Shown here: one piece after another, positions 30,176 through 44,800 of the stretch | Position numbering within the stretch: position 1 is the stretch's first letter | Layout of the letters: every line of letters begins with the position of its first letter | Assembly (NCBI RefSeq): GCF_041080865.1 | Contig: NZ_CP160906.1 | Location: 124,001 to 188,000, forward strand | Source of the DNA: Psychromonas sp. MME1 | GTDB lineage: Bacteria; Pseudomonadota; Gammaproteobacteria; Enterobacterales; Psychromonadaceae | Direction of reading: 5' to 3' | DNA: 64,000 bases | Position numbers and translations under genes: made by a program | The notes under the pieces: generated by a model | What the model was told of the DNA's origin: nothing | Seen by the model: the letters and a program-made list of their open reading frames with translations, nothing else | Databases searched by the model: none

Positions 30176-31453
30176 TTATAGGTCTGAGGCGAAAAACGCC
30201 AGCATATGTTCAACCCAAACTTTTTCATCCATGTTTCCACAGTGACCACCATAAGGGAAAACTTTCCCTCTATCTCCAAACGTTTTTACTAAAAAAGATA
30301 AATCACCTTCGGCTAAAATGATGTCATCAGCATTGGTCACCATTGCTATTTTATTTGATGAACTAAGATAATCAGCAATGCTTTCTAGGCTTAATCTATC
30401 TATCATTATTTGCTTGTTCAGTGTTGTATCTTCAGCCTTGTAATAAGGCAACATGCCTTTTTCAAAATAGGTCAGAAAACCAAGTTGAGCGCCGCGAGCA
30501 AATGCTGGGCTAATAGACTCAAATTTATCAATAGTATGATTTTTATAAGTAATGGCACCGATATTCTTCATAACATCAATGGCAAAGATCATATCTGTTG
30601 AACTAAGGCGAAATGCTAAGCCTATTAATTCAGATAGCTCTTGATCACTAACCTTTGCCGCAACAAACATTTGATAGAGGAAATCAGTGGTTAGTTCAAC
30701 ATGGTCTGCATGAGAAACAGAATCTCCGACACGACTAAAGATGCTATTAACCGTATCTTTAATTTGTTCCGTACCAACGTTATCTACAAATCCATCAAGT
30801 ATTTGTACTGAGCGATATAAACTAACGGGAGGGTTAACAATAAACACTTTTTTAAAGTTGAATATCTTTTCCTCTTCATCTAGTTTGCTAATAAAAGCGG
30901 AATGTGCACCACCAAGGCTGTAACCCGTTAAGTAGTAATCCGTAATTTGTAACTTATCACCGAGCTTGTTTTGTGCGTCTGCGACTGTTTTTTGCATTAC
31001 GTTATAGAGTTCTTTGGCATCATTATCTAAGTAACCAGGGAACTGATCGACTGAAGCGCCAACAATAAAACTAGCATGAGTCGGTGAACTAATAGATATC
31101 ACATTATAACCAGCTTGAAAGAAGGTTTTTTCGAGCTGTTTCAGCTTACTGTCGTTATATTTAGCCCCTGTGCCTGCAATAGAAAAAATAAGGGGGGCAG
31201 GGTGATCTTGATGGACAACTGAATACTTAAATTCTTCGTGATACCAGAATACCTCGGGCACTTTTCTATCCGGAAGGATATCAACCGTTAAATCTTCTCG
31301 ATTGATATCAGCAGAAAGTTCCGCCTTATATTCAGTAGGTGTTCCGTATACTGTTGCTTTGAAAGGATCTTTAAATGGAAAATCATAAGTTGAGGTTGCA
31401 AAGGAGGTATGCCCAAAAAGCAGTAGCAGCGTTGCTAATAATATCCTTTTCAT
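30176..31453 (-). CDS. secreted alpha/beta-fold serine hydrolase
   Basis: A 425-residue protein with a signal peptide (MKRILLATLLLLFGHTSFA). The nucleophile elbow GYSLGGAHS lies near residue 190, FSIAGTGAKYNDS looks like the oxyanion-side strand, and FPYGGHCGN near the C-terminus supplies a likely catalytic His. This supports a lipase or esterase-like function; substrate unknown. I chose ATG 31453 because AAGGA precedes it; the frame is open 14 codons further. It lies 15 bases upstream of mlaA, so a role in envelope lipid handling is plausible but inferred. Confidence 0.78.
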   Translation of the reverse strand: MKRILLATLLLLFGHTSFATSTYDFPFKDPFKATVYGTPTEYKAELSADINREDLTVDILPDRKVPEVFWYHEEFKYSVVHQDHPAPLIFSIAGTGAKYNDSKLKQLEKTFFQAGYNVISISSPTHASFIVGASVDQFPGYLDNDAKELYNVMQKTVADAQNKLGDKLQITDYYLTGYSLGGAHSAFISKLDEEEKIFNFKKVFIVNPPVSLYRSVQILDGFVDNVGTEQIKDTVNSIFSRVGDSVSHADHVELTTDFLYQMFVAAKVSDQELSELIGLAFRLSSTDMIFAIDVMKNIGAITYKNHTIDKFESISPAFARGAQLGFLTYFEKGMLPYYKAEDTTLNKQIMIDRLSLESIADYLSSSNKIAMVTNADDIILAEGDLSFLVKTFGDRGKVFPYGGHCGNMDEKVWVEHMLAFFASDL

Positions 31454-31615
31454 AATTATATTCCTTAGTAATAAATACATATCAATAAATGCCATTTTGT
31501 TGAAGTTAGAAAATATCTAAGTATGTATGAAATTCATTTTTTTTAAAGCTGATAATTAATATTTTTAGCTAATTATTTAATAAGTTAGACTAAAGAATAA
31601 TAAAAAGGAGAAATA

Positions 31616-31660
31616 ATGAGAATTTTAATTAAAAGAGTATTGATGTGCTGTATAGGCTGA
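31616..31660 (+). other. very short ORF with strong ribosome binding site
   Basis: AAAAAGGAG lies six bases before an ATG that opens only 14 codons (MRILIKRVLMCCIG). Basic then hydrophobic with two Cys, like a truncated lipoprotein or small membrane peptide. A hairpin follows at 31679-31704 (AAGTGGCTTT). It may be a remnant of an entericidin-type gene or a real micropeptide. Confidence 0.25.
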
Positions 31661-31727
31661 GCAAAAAGTTTGCGTGTAAGTGGCTTTATATAAAAGCCAC
31701 TTGAAGGGGGTTAATTAATGCAAGGCT

Positions 31728-32354
31728 CTAGTGGCAACCACCGCAGCATCCATCAGGCGATTTTTCTTTTTTTGTTTCATGTCCGTGCCCACCACAGCAT
31801 TCATCACCATCTGCATGCTTGCTTTTGTCACCACCACAACATTCATGGTCAGAATCGTGGTCATGCCCATGCCCACCGCAAGAGCTGCCAGCTTGATGGA
31901 TATGGCCATGTGCCAACTCTTCAGCCGTAGCTTCGCGGATGGACACGACTTCACCAACAAATTGTAGCGTCATGCCTGCTAATGGGTGATTAGCATCAAT
32001 ACTAACATTTTCCGCGTCTACAGCAGTCACTTCAACGGTGCGGGTGCCTTGATCTGTTTCTGCGTGGAATGTCATACCGACTTGAATTTCATCGACACCT
32101 TCAAATAAAGAGCGTGGTACCTGTTGTACTAAATCTTCACGGAAAACGCCGTAGGCTTGCTCTGGTTGTAAGGTAACATCAAATTTATCGCCAACAGCTT
32201 TGCCTTCAAGCTCTGCTTCTAATCCAGGTACTAAATAATGTGTGCCTTGGATGAATTCAAGTGGTGCGCCATTTTCTGTGCTATCAAGTGCGTGTCCGTC
32301 AACTTCAGCAACACCAAAATGGATTGCAACCACTAAATCATTTTTTACTTTCAT
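31728..32354 (-). CDS. slyD: FKBP-type peptidyl-prolyl isomerase SlyD
   Basis: SlyD is a cytosolic prolyl isomerase and chaperone that also binds nickel. The 208-residue protein has the FKBP domain split by the IF insert (about 70-125) and a His/Cys-rich tail with many HGH, CCGG and GGHGHE units, the metal-binding end. ATG 32354 (MKVKNDLVV) is chosen since a GTGAG sequence precedes it; a GTG four codons upstream is the alternative. yheV lies upstream, the E. coli order. Confidence 0.94.
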   Translation of the reverse strand: MKVKNDLVVAIHFGVAEVDGHALDSTENGAPLEFIQGTHYLVPGLEAELEGKAVGDKFDVTLQPEQAYGVFREDLVQQVPRSLFEGVDEIQVGMTFHAETDQGTRTVEVTAVDAENVSIDANHPLAGMTLQFVGEVVSIREATAEELAHGHIHQAGSSCGGHGHDHDSDHECCGGDKSKHADGDECCGGHGHETKKEKSPDGCCGGCH

Positions 32355-32377
32355 TCTATTTCTCACTCTATTATAGG

Positions 32378-32593
32378 TTATTTATCAGATGGATTGAATA
32401 TTCCGATCATCTGTTCAAATTGGCGGGTTGCGCTCGTTGCTTGTTTGGGTGTTTGTGTTTGTGTATAGCCACAATGCACACAAGTTAGCTTTTCAATGGC
32501 ATTTTCTAATGTCAGCGCAATAGTGTCAAGTTTGTTACACTCTGGACAGTTTGCTCCTGCAATAAAGCGTTTTTTAGTTTTAGATAGCGTCAT
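32378..32593 (-). CDS. yheV: YheV family zinc-ribbon protein
   Basis: A 71-residue protein with two Cys pairs, CPECNKLD and CVHCGYTQ, forming a predicted zinc ribbon, and the typical N-terminus KTKKRFIAGA. The function of YheV is not known. It is 23 bases upstream of slyD, as in E. coli, so probably co-transcribed. Confidence 0.88.
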   Translation of the reverse strand: MTLSKTKKRFIAGANCPECNKLDTIALTLENAIEKLTCVHCGYTQTQTPKQATSATRQFEQMIGIFNPSDK

Positions 32594-32726
32594 TCTAAGA
32601 TTCTATTAAATTTATGATGATTAATGCTAAGCAAATATGGGATAGATTAACAGTGGCTATAGCTCAAGTTTACAAAATCGGCTATTATCTCCGCCTATTT
32701 TTTAATACCGATTGAGAGTTTTAACT

Positions 32727-34640
32727 ATGATTGTGGCAAGTAATATTGAATTTATACGTGGCGGAAAACCACTACTCAAAGATGCTAGTGCAACAATCAA
32801 CCCACGTCAAAAAGTGGGATTAGTGGGAGCCAATGGGTGTGGTAAATCGAGTTTTTTTACGCTATTGAAGAAACAGACCCATGTAGATAGTGGCGACTTA
32901 ACCATTCCGCAACATTGGCGACTTGCGAGTGTTGCTCAAGAAACCCCGGCATTAGATGAGAATGCATTACAGTATGTTATTGATGGCGATGTACATTTCC
33001 GTGAATTACAGAAGAAATTGACAATAGCAGAAGATAAAAATGACGGTACGTTGATTGCAGAATTACACATACAACTTGATAATGCAGGTGGTTATAGTAT
33101 TGAATCTCGTGCGGCTGAATTATTGGCGGGACTCGGGTTTTCTGAACAGGCGCAACGCCGTTCAGTGAGTGATTTTTCTGGCGGTTGGCGCATGCGTTTA
33201 AACTTAGCTCAAGCATTATTATGCCCTTCAGATCTTCTACTACTGGATGAACCAACTAACCATTTAGATTTAGATGCGGTAATTTGGTTGGAAAAGTGGC
33301 TGAAACAATATTCTGGAACATTAATACTTATCTCTCATGACCGAGATTTTATTGATAGTATCGTCGATAAAATTATTCATATAGAACAAAATCAATTACA
33401 TGAATACACGGGTAATTACAGTAGTTTTGAACGCCAAAGAGCTGAAAAATTAGCGCAGCAACAAGCGACTTTCGAAAAGCAGCAAACACAAATGCAGCAT
33501 ATGCAAAGTTATATTGATCGATTTAGATACAAAGCGAGTAAAGCAAAGCAAGCACAAAGCCGTATAAAAGCATTAGAAAAAATGGAGCAACTATTACCGG
33601 CTCATATTGATAGTCAATTTAGTTTTTCGTTTAAAAAACCCGATGCCTTACCGATGCCTTTATTAACATTGGAGAAAGTATCTGCGGGGTATGATGATAA
33701 ATTAATTTTAGATGAAATAAAGCTAAACTTGGTGCCGGGGAGTCGTATCGGATTATTAGGCCGAAACGGTGCAGGGAAATCGACATTAATTAAGCTGCTT
33801 TCTAATCAACTAATGCCCAAGTCTGGTGAAATAGGAATCAATCCTAATGCTAAAATTGGTTATTTTGCCCAACATCAATTAGAGTTTTTACGATTAGATG
33901 AATCACCACTACAACATTTAGCTCGATTAGCGCCAGAAGAAAAAGAGTTACCATTGCGTAATTTCTTAGGGCGTTTTGGTTTTCAGGGAGATAAAGCGCT
34001 AGAAAAGGTTGCCCCATTTTCTGGTGGAGAAAAGGCGCGATTAGTGTTGGCATTATTAGTATGGCAAAAGCCTAATTTATTATTGCTCGATGAACCGACC
34101 AACCATCTCGATCTAGAAATGCGTCATGCCTTGACTATGGCATTACAAGAATTTGAAGGCGCAATGGTCATTGTGTCACATGATCGACATCTTTTACGAA
34201 CAACGACGGATGATTTATATTTAGTGCACGACCAAAAAGTTGAGCCTTTTATTGGCGATCTCGATGATTATCATAAATGGCTATCAGAGCAACAACGCAT
34301 CGAAAAACAATCAAATGAAACAGTAAGTGATAAAGAAAGCTCAGTAAATATCAACCGTAGAGAACAAAAAAGGTTAGATGCAGAGTTTAGAAAGAAATTA
34401 ACGCCTTTTAAAAAACAGTTGAATGAAGCTGAAAAATTAATGGAGACATACTCACTACAGCTGCAAACAATAGAAGAGCAGCTATCCGATGCGGGTTTAT
34501 ATGAACAGTCAGAGAAAGCTCGATTAACCGAGTTGTTAAAATCACAAGCTGAAGTAAAACAAGCATTAGAAGAAGCTGAAATGCAATGGATGGAAGCGCA
34601 AGAGACAATTGAATTAATGCAAGTAGAGTTTTCTGTATAG
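32727..34640 (+). CDS. yheS: ABC-F family ATPase YheS
   Basis: A 637-residue soluble protein with two ABC domains: first Walker A GANGCGKSS near residue 35 and LLLDEPTNHLDLD; second GRNGAGKST near 345 and LLLDEPTNHLDLE. An ABC-F linker lies between, and a C-terminal coiled coil (about 540-635) follows. Such proteins act on the ribosome E site. ATG 32727 aligns with the E. coli start MIV and gives the same length of 637; a TTG at 32712 is in frame but less likely. Divergent from yheV. Confidence 0.94.
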   Translation: MIVASNIEFIRGGKPLLKDASATINPRQKVGLVGANGCGKSSFFTLLKKQTHVDSGDLTIPQHWRLASVAQETPALDENALQYVIDGDVHFRELQKKLTIAEDKNDGTLIAELHIQLDNAGGYSIESRAAELLAGLGFSEQAQRRSVSDFSGGWRMRLNLAQALLCPSDLLLLDEPTNHLDLDAVIWLEKWLKQYSGTLILISHDRDFIDSIVDKIIHIEQNQLHEYTGNYSSFERQRAEKLAQQQATFEKQQTQMQHMQSYIDRFRYKASKAKQAQSRIKALEKMEQLLPAHIDSQFSFSFKKPDALPMPLLTLEKVSAGYDDKLILDEIKLNLVPGSRIGLLGRNGAGKSTLIKLLSNQLMPKSGEIGINPNAKIGYFAQHQLEFLRLDESPLQHLARLAPEEKELPLRNFLGRFGFQGDKALEKVAPFSGGEKARLVLALLVWQKPNLLLLDEPTNHLDLEMRHALTMALQEFEGAMVIVSHDRHLLRTTTDDLYLVHDQKVEPFIGDLDDYHKWLSEQQRIEKQSNETVSDKESSVNINRREQKRLDAEFRKKLTPFKKQLNEAEKLMETYSLQLQTIEEQLSDAGLYEQSEKARLTELLKSQAEVKQALEEAEMQWMEAQETIELMQVEFSV

Positions 34641-34715
34641 ATTAACTGCTTGAGTTTTAAATAATATTATTCATAATCACAAAGTGGATTAACGCATAAT
34701 TGTAAGGAAATAAGA

Positions 34716-35003
34716 ATGAGCTTTAAAACAAATGAATACTTTGATGGCAATGTGGCATCAATTGCTTTCCAAACTGAAACGCTGCCAGCAACGGTAGGGG
34801 TTATGGAAATAGGCGAATATACTTTTAACACTGGGGCTAAGGAGTATATGACTGTTGTAAGTGGAAGTTTGACAATTAAACTTGCAGGTAGTGATGATTG
34901 GGTTACTTATAATGCAGGTGAAACATTCCCGGTTGAAGCAAATTCTAGTTTTGATGTACAAGTAACGGTGCAAACTGCTTATTTATGTCTTTATGAAAAA
35001 TAA
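34716..35003 (+). CDS. ppnP: pyrimidine/purine nucleoside phosphorylase PpnP
   Basis: A 95-residue cupin-fold protein (DUF1255, YaiE family) that in E. coli phosphorolyses several nucleosides. Conserved are FKTNEYFDGNVASIAF, TVGVMEIGEYTFNTGAKEYMTV and YNAGETFPVEANSSFD. AAGGAAAT precedes the ATG. A strong terminator follows, so it stands alone. Confidence 0.93.
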   Translation: MSFKTNEYFDGNVASIAFQTETLPATVGVMEIGEYTFNTGAKEYMTVVSGSLTIKLAGSDDWVTYNAGETFPVEANSSFDVQVTVQTAYLCLYEK

Positions 35004-35030
35004 ATAAAAGTAGTAAATGTAATTAAATCA

Positions 35031-35050
35031 GGAGCGAAAGCTCCTTTTTT
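35031..35050 (+). terminator. ppnP terminator
   Basis: GGAGC, GAAA tetraloop, GCTCC, then six T: a textbook intrinsic terminator 27 bases after the stop codon. Confidence 0.93.
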
Positions 35051-35167
35051 GTGCCCAATAGATATTGAAAATAGAGGTTGGTCATTTGGTTTACAGCTAA
35101 AAAAACAGCATATTGGTTGGTAATTCTACAAACGATTGCTTGTTTGGAATAATCTGTCAATAAATGC

Positions 35168-35195
35168 TTGCCAATGTGATCTGAATCCCTATAAT
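35168..35195 (+). promoter_or_regulatory. rrn promoter P1
   Basis: TTGCCA (35168) and TATAAT (35190) are 16 bases apart. The GCGC-rich bases after the -10 match a stringently controlled discriminator. Confidence 0.8.
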
Positions 35196-35291
35196 GCGCA
35201 TCCACAGACACGGGGCGTAACGCAAGTTAGCAACCAGTTTGAGAATAAAACAAACGCATTTATCGCTTCGTAAGAAATGTAAAATAAGACG

Positions 35292-35319
35292 TTGACATTG
35301 TTCGAAAGGCGCGTAATAT
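35292..35319 (+). promoter_or_regulatory. rrn promoter P2
   Basis: TTGACA (35292) and TAATAT (35314) with a 16-base spacer, followed by a GC-rich start region just before boxB/boxA. Confidence 0.8.
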
Positions 35320-35327
35320 ACGCACCT

Positions 35328-35352
35328 CGCCGCAAGGCGCGCTCTTTAACAA
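35328..35352 (+). promoter_or_regulatory. rrn antitermination boxB and boxA
   Basis: CGCC-GCAA-GGCG forms a tetraloop hairpin (boxB-like). GCTCTTTAACAA is the boxA where NusB/NusE load to make rrn transcription resist Rho. The following leader (35355-35397) pairs with 37194-37234 to form the 16S processing stem. Confidence 0.8.
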
Positions 35353-35642
35353 TTTAATCAAACAATCTGTGTGGGCACTTATTGTTGATGTGATTTCAAA
35401 TAATCAAAAAGTAACGCTTCTGCTTGCAGAAAGTTACACCTAACTTGTTTAGGTAACATCAATAGAAGTGACACACGAATTAATTCATTTACATTGAAAG
35501 ATTTATCTTTCAATGATTAACAGGCCAAATATTTATATTTGGTGATTAATTCAGAATAACAAGTACTTCGGTACTTAGTTTTAGTCAGTAATATTGAGCT
35601 TGGTTAAATTCTACTTCGTAGAAAATAACCTAATTAAACTTT

Positions 35643-37187
<1,545 letters not shown>

Positions 37188-37259
37188 CGTAAAGAAATTC
37201 ACAATAATGAGTGCTCACACAGATTGTTTGATTAGACTGAAGAAGTGCAGAAGTTCTAT

Positions 37260-37335
37260 GTCCCCATCGTCTAGAGGCCTAGGACACCGCCCTTTCACGG
37301 CGGTAACAGGGGTTCAAATCCCCTTGGGGATACCA
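37260..37335 (+). tRNA. tRNA-Glu (TTC)
   Basis: A 76-base tRNA in the 16S-23S spacer with acceptor GTCCCCA/TGGGGAT, anticodon loop CTTTCAC giving anticodon TTC, and an encoded CCA. Very close to E. coli tRNA-Glu. It is processed from the rrn transcript. Confidence 0.96.
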
Positions 37336-37854
37336 CTACGATAAAAAAGATATTCAATCTTTTTAACCATCCATTGGTAGGAACTGAGTTTACGTTTTAA
37401 GTGAAAGTCACTTTATAAACATTAAGTTTTAATGCTTATAAAGTGTTTTTTAACACTGCTCTTTAACAATTAGGAAAGCTGATAAAGTTCTGTTTGAACG
37501 TATGGATATAGATATCAATATGTTTAAACGAAACGAAATTGTTCTCAATGATTAATTTATTAATCATTGTAATCAAGCAAAAATAAAAGTTCATTTTTCA
37601 CGTAGTGAAATGTGAACAGTACGTATCTACTCAATCTTATGATTGATAGGTGCACGAAAAACGAATGTTGTTTTTTGTATTGTAAAATATGAGAAATCGC
37701 AAGCGTCTTGGAAACGACATACAAAACAAAAATCAGTATTAAGTAGTGATGCCAAATGGTGTTGCCCACTCAGACATTGACAAAAAGACGTCAATCTCTT
37801 GTTGGGAACAATACCTAAAACGCGTCACTGCGTGACACTTTTTAGGTGTTGTAT
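37336..37854 (+). other. 16S-23S spacer, distal part
   Basis: No second tRNA is seen. It holds a second boxA (TGCTCTTTAACA, 37457-37468) and local hairpins, and its end (37842-37861) pairs perfectly over 20 bases with 40735-40754 to form the 23S processing stem. Confidence 0.75.
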
Positions 37855-40743
<2,889 letters not shown>

Positions 40744-40853
40744 ACAACACCTAAGACGTGTTGATGTAACCAAGAAAAAGTACGTTTGCGACAACATATT
40801 TTACAACTTGCAAGATTAAAGAATAATAGACAGCTTTTCTAATTAACTTTTTA

Positions 40854-40970
40854 GCTTGGCGAACATAGCGCTGTGGTCCCACCTGATCCCATTCCGAACT
40901 CAGAAGTGAAACGCAGCTGCGCCGATGGTAGTGTGGGGTCTCCCCATGTGAGAGTAGGTCATCGCCAAGC
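40854..40970 (+). rRNA. 5S ribosomal RNA
   Basis: GCTTGGCGA at the 5' end pairs with TCGCCAAGC at the 3' end; the interior has CCGAACTCAGAAGTGAAACG and the GGTAGTGTGGGG segment. About 117 bases. Exact ends are uncertain by one or two bases. Confidence 0.95.
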
Positions 40971-40983
40971 GCCTAATAAACGA

Positions 40984-41024
40984 AAAATCCCTGTTGACGA
41001 TGTCAGCAGGGATTTTTTCTTTTT
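40984..41024 (+). terminator. rrn terminator T1
   Basis: ATCCCTGTTGAC pairs with GTCAGCAGGGAT (one G-T pair) and is followed by a T run. It begins 14 bases after 5S. Confidence 0.9.
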
Positions 41025-41137
41025 AGGGTACTGACGAGGATGACCTGCTCGAGAGTAGGGCGAGTATCGCGATAGCGATGTGTCACGAGCTTCGGTGCTC
41101 TGCGACGACTTTCCATTGCTAGACACCTATTTAGAAG

Positions 41138-41168
41138 AAGCCCTGATAGAAATATCAGGGCTTTTTTG
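41138..41168 (+). terminator. rrn terminator T2
   Basis: GCCCTGATA, GAAA loop, TATCAGGGC, then TTTTTT. A second strong terminator about 165 bases after 5S. No gene lies between T1 and T2. Confidence 0.9.
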
Positions 41169-41208
41169 CTTTTTAGAGATGATAAAAGTGGCCCATCAAC
41201 GTCAAGTA

Positions 41209-41370
41209 ATACCAACTCCGGTAAGTATGTGATCTAAATTTTGCGTAGGAAAATCAGCTTAATTTAAGGCGTAATTTGACGTAAATGGTTATTCCCTTTG
41301 CGAAAATTACAACGCAGCAGTAAGTTGTTTTAACCAGTAAAATAGATCAGCTATTTATCGGAATTGGTAT
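41209..41370 (-). repeat. MITE-like repeat, copy B (inverted)
   Basis: The reverse complement of this 162-bp stretch matches copies A (7286) and C (54062) along its length. Ends are ATACCAACTCCGG and CGGAATTGGTAT. It sits right after the rrn terminators and before a 5S fragment. Confidence 0.85.
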
Positions 41371-41413
41371 AAGGTTGCGTTAGTCCACTGGACTAACGGA
41401 CCTTGCTCTCCTT

Positions 41414-41456
41414 CCCATTCCGAACTCAGAAGTGAAACGCAGCTGCGCTGATGGTA
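41414..41456 (+). pseudogene. 5S rRNA internal fragment
   Basis: 43 bases, from CCCATTCCG to GATGGTA, match the interior of the 5S gene (40887-40929 area) with a single C-to-T difference. The flanks do not match. Just upstream is a perfect 10-bp hairpin CGTTAGTCCA (41378-41398). A partial duplicate, not a working 5S. Confidence 0.85.
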
Positions 41457-41805
41457 CTTAGTTGCATCTTGTTTCCTTGACCCCCCCCCCCTAACTAGAT
41501 TTCAAAATTACAGGGATTGGTATATGCCCTGCCCACAAAAATTTAGTGTTATCGGAGTAAAGCTTTTTTGTTTGTTTTTTAGACCTTTCTCATAGAACAA
41601 CAGTAAGATACTCTTATTTCTATGAGCTATTCTCCATAGCAGTGATAATTTATAGTTCTTTTTTACGTGTTACTCTGTTGTTTTGCTAGGCTAATGAAAA
41701 TAGCGATTGGCGATAAAAAATCAGATGATTGATTTCCGATGGTGCATTTTATTGCAGACTTAAAGTTTTACCTCACCAGTTTATTCTTAACTATAAGGTT
41801 TTCAC
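41457..41805. other. intergenic region upstream of putA
   Basis: No gene seen. It contains an uninterrupted run of 11 C (41481-41491) and an inverted repeat CTCATAGAA/TTCTATGAG (41589-41597, 41618-41626) that could be a regulator site for putA. No convincing sigma70 promoter was identified. Confidence 0.5.
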
Positions 41806-44800
41806 ATGGTTCCTTTTAATGCCTTACATTGCATTTCTTCAGCTTTTATCGAACGGCCAATGCCTCAGCTCTGGTCATATATATCAGCGCTTTATATGAT
41901 TGACGAGTCCGCTTGGATGTCTGAACTTTTATCTGTTGTCACAGAAGATCCATTTAAAAATGCACAAACTAAATTAGTGGCAAAAGATATTATTTCTCGC
42001 GTAAGAGCGGATAAAAAAGCAATACATATGATTGATGCAGTGTTACTTGAATATAGCTTAGATACTCAAGAGGGTATTCAATTAATGTGCCTTGCTGAAG
42101 CACTTATGCGTATTCCTGATTCAGCCACTGCCGATGAGTTGATTAGAGATAAACTAGGTTCAGCCGATTGGCAATCACATTTAAAGCACTCAGACTCTAT
42201 TTTTGTTAATGCATCCACCTGGGGATTGTTAATAACGGGGAAAATTTCTCGTATTGACGTGACACACGACGGAGATGTCGGACATGTTATTAACCGTTTG
42301 ATACATAAAATGTCTGAGCCTGTAATACGTCAAGCTATTTATCAAGCGATGAAAATAATGGGACAACAATTTGTACTAGGTAGAAACATAGAGGAGGCGC
42401 AAAAAAAGAGCGAGTATTTCACGAACCAAGGTTTTAGTTACTCCTACGATATGTTAGGTGAATCTGCATTAACGCGGAGTGATGCTCGCCATTACTTTGA
42501 TTCATACATGTCAGCTATCGAATCCATTGGGCAAAATCAACTTAACCTTGCCAATAAATGTAATGCAGCAACAGTTTCCATTAAATTATCTGCTTTACAT
42601 CCCCGTTATGAATTTACTAATAAGGATAATATATTAAAAGAGCTATTTGATACGGTTCTATTGCTGGTTAAACATGCTAGGTCAGTTGGTGTTGCAGTAA
42701 CCATCGATGCTGAAGAAGCTGACCGTCTAGAGTTGTCATTACTTCTATTTGAACAATTATATCGGCATCCACTATGTCGCGGCTGGGGAAAATTAGGTGT
42801 CGTTATTCAAGCTTATAGTAAACGTGCCTTAGCAGTTTTGGCTTGGCTGGCTGCACTGGCCAAGCAGCAGGGTGATTGTATCCCTGTGCGCTTGGTAAAG
42901 GGGGCATATTGGGATAGTGAGATAAAGTTATCACAGCAGCATGGTTATGATGCATACCCTGTTTATACACGCAAAGAAGGCACGGATGTTTCTTATTTAG
43001 CATGTGCTAGATTTTTGTTAAGTGACCATATCAAAGGTCTTATTTACCCTCAGTTTGCGACTCATAATGCGCATACGGTTGCTGCAATTTCATTGATCGC
43101 AAAGCATAAAAAATTTGAGTTTCAGCGTTTGCATGGGATGGGGGAAGCTTTATATAAACAAGTTGTTTTTTTGCTCAATATTCCTGTCCGTATTTATGCG
43201 CCAGTCGGTAGCCATAAAGATTTATTACCCTATTTGGTTAGGCGTTTATTAGAAAATGGTGCTAATAGCTCTTTTGTGCATCGACTTGTTGATGCTAACT
43301 GCCCTATTGATGAATTAACAAAACATCCTGCCGATATATTAATGCAACGGCCAACATTACATAATGGCTTAATTGCATTGCCTCCCAATATTTTCTCTGA
43401 TCGTAAAAATTCGCACTCTATTAATATTCATATTAATGATCAGGCCCGTTCTTTACAGTGTTGTGTTGACGTTTTTATAGACTCTTATTGGCATTCTGGT
43501 GCGATTGTCGATGGTCGTAAGTATTACCCATGTGATGATCAGTTACAGGATCACCATACTATTTATGCTCCCTATGACCGTAATGTTGAGGTTGGCAGAG
43601 TACAGTTTGCGAATCCTTGCATTGTTGAAAAAGCGCTGCATAGCGCTTATCAATATCGTTATCAATGGCAACAAAAAACGGTTGTAGAGCGGGCAAACTG
43701 CCTATTGGTATTGGCTGATCTACTAGAAATACACATGCCAGAATTGATCGCTTTGTGTCATAAAGAAGCGGGTAAAACGATACAAGATAGTATTGATGAG
43801 GTACGCGAAGCAGTTGATTTTTGTCGTTACTATGCCAAACAAGCGATACACCACTTTGAGTCTATTGGCACGGTTATTGGTTATGATGGTATAAAAAGGC
43901 AAGTCAAAATGGAGGGAAAAGGGGTGTTTGTCTGTATCAGCCCCTGGAATTTTCCGCTTGCAATTTTTATTGGGCAAATTAGTGCCGCTTTAGTTGCGGG
44001 AAATACGGTTTTAGCTAAACCTGCTGAGCAAACGTCACTAATCGCTGCGCGTGCCGTAGAGCTTATACTTGCCGCAGGGGTTCCTGAAAAAGCAATTCAT
44101 TTATTACCCGGAGTTGGTAGTGAGGTTGGATCTATTCTAACGAGCGATTTGAGAGTATCTGGTGTGGTTTTTACAGGTTCAACGATAACCGCACAAGCAA
44201 TAAATCGCGCTTTAGCCGCGCGTGGTAGTGCTGAGTTTACTTTTATTGCTGAAACAGGGGGGCAAAATGCGATGATAGTGGACAGTACAGCTTTACCTGA
44301 ACAAGTGGTAAGAGATGTTATTCGCTCGGCCTTTGCTTCTGCCGGGCAGCGCTGCTCTGCATTACGTGTTCTATTCATTCAGGAAGAGATAGCTGAGCGT
44401 GTTATCACCTTGATTAAAGGTTCAATGCAAGAGTTAAAGGTTGGTTTACCTTATTTACATAGCACTGATATCGGTCCTGTTATTGATAGCAGGGCGAAAG
44501 CTAAATTACTTTCGCATATTGCAAGTCTTTGTAATGATAATCATAAATTAATCGCTACCGGGATATTAGATGACAGTTGCTTAGATGGGAATTTTGTTGC
44601 TCCAACGGCTATCGAAATTGATAATTTAGGACAATTACAAGCTGAAAATTTTGGGCCCGTCTTACATGTTATTCGTTTTAACTCAGCGCAGCTAGATAAG
44701 GTAATCGATCAAATAAATGGTACAGGTTTTGGCTTGACTATTGGCATACACAGTCGCAATGAAAAACGTTATTTGTCGATTGCCAAACGAGCTAGAGTCG

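Noticed and set aside
31715-31967. His/Met-rich ORFs on both strands over the slyD tail
   Set aside because: They arise from repetitive His/Cys/Gly codons of the SlyD metal-binding tail read in other frames.
41003-41215. Minus-strand ORF after the 5S gene
   Set aside because: It spans both rrn terminators and the edge of repeat copy B, so it is not a gene.
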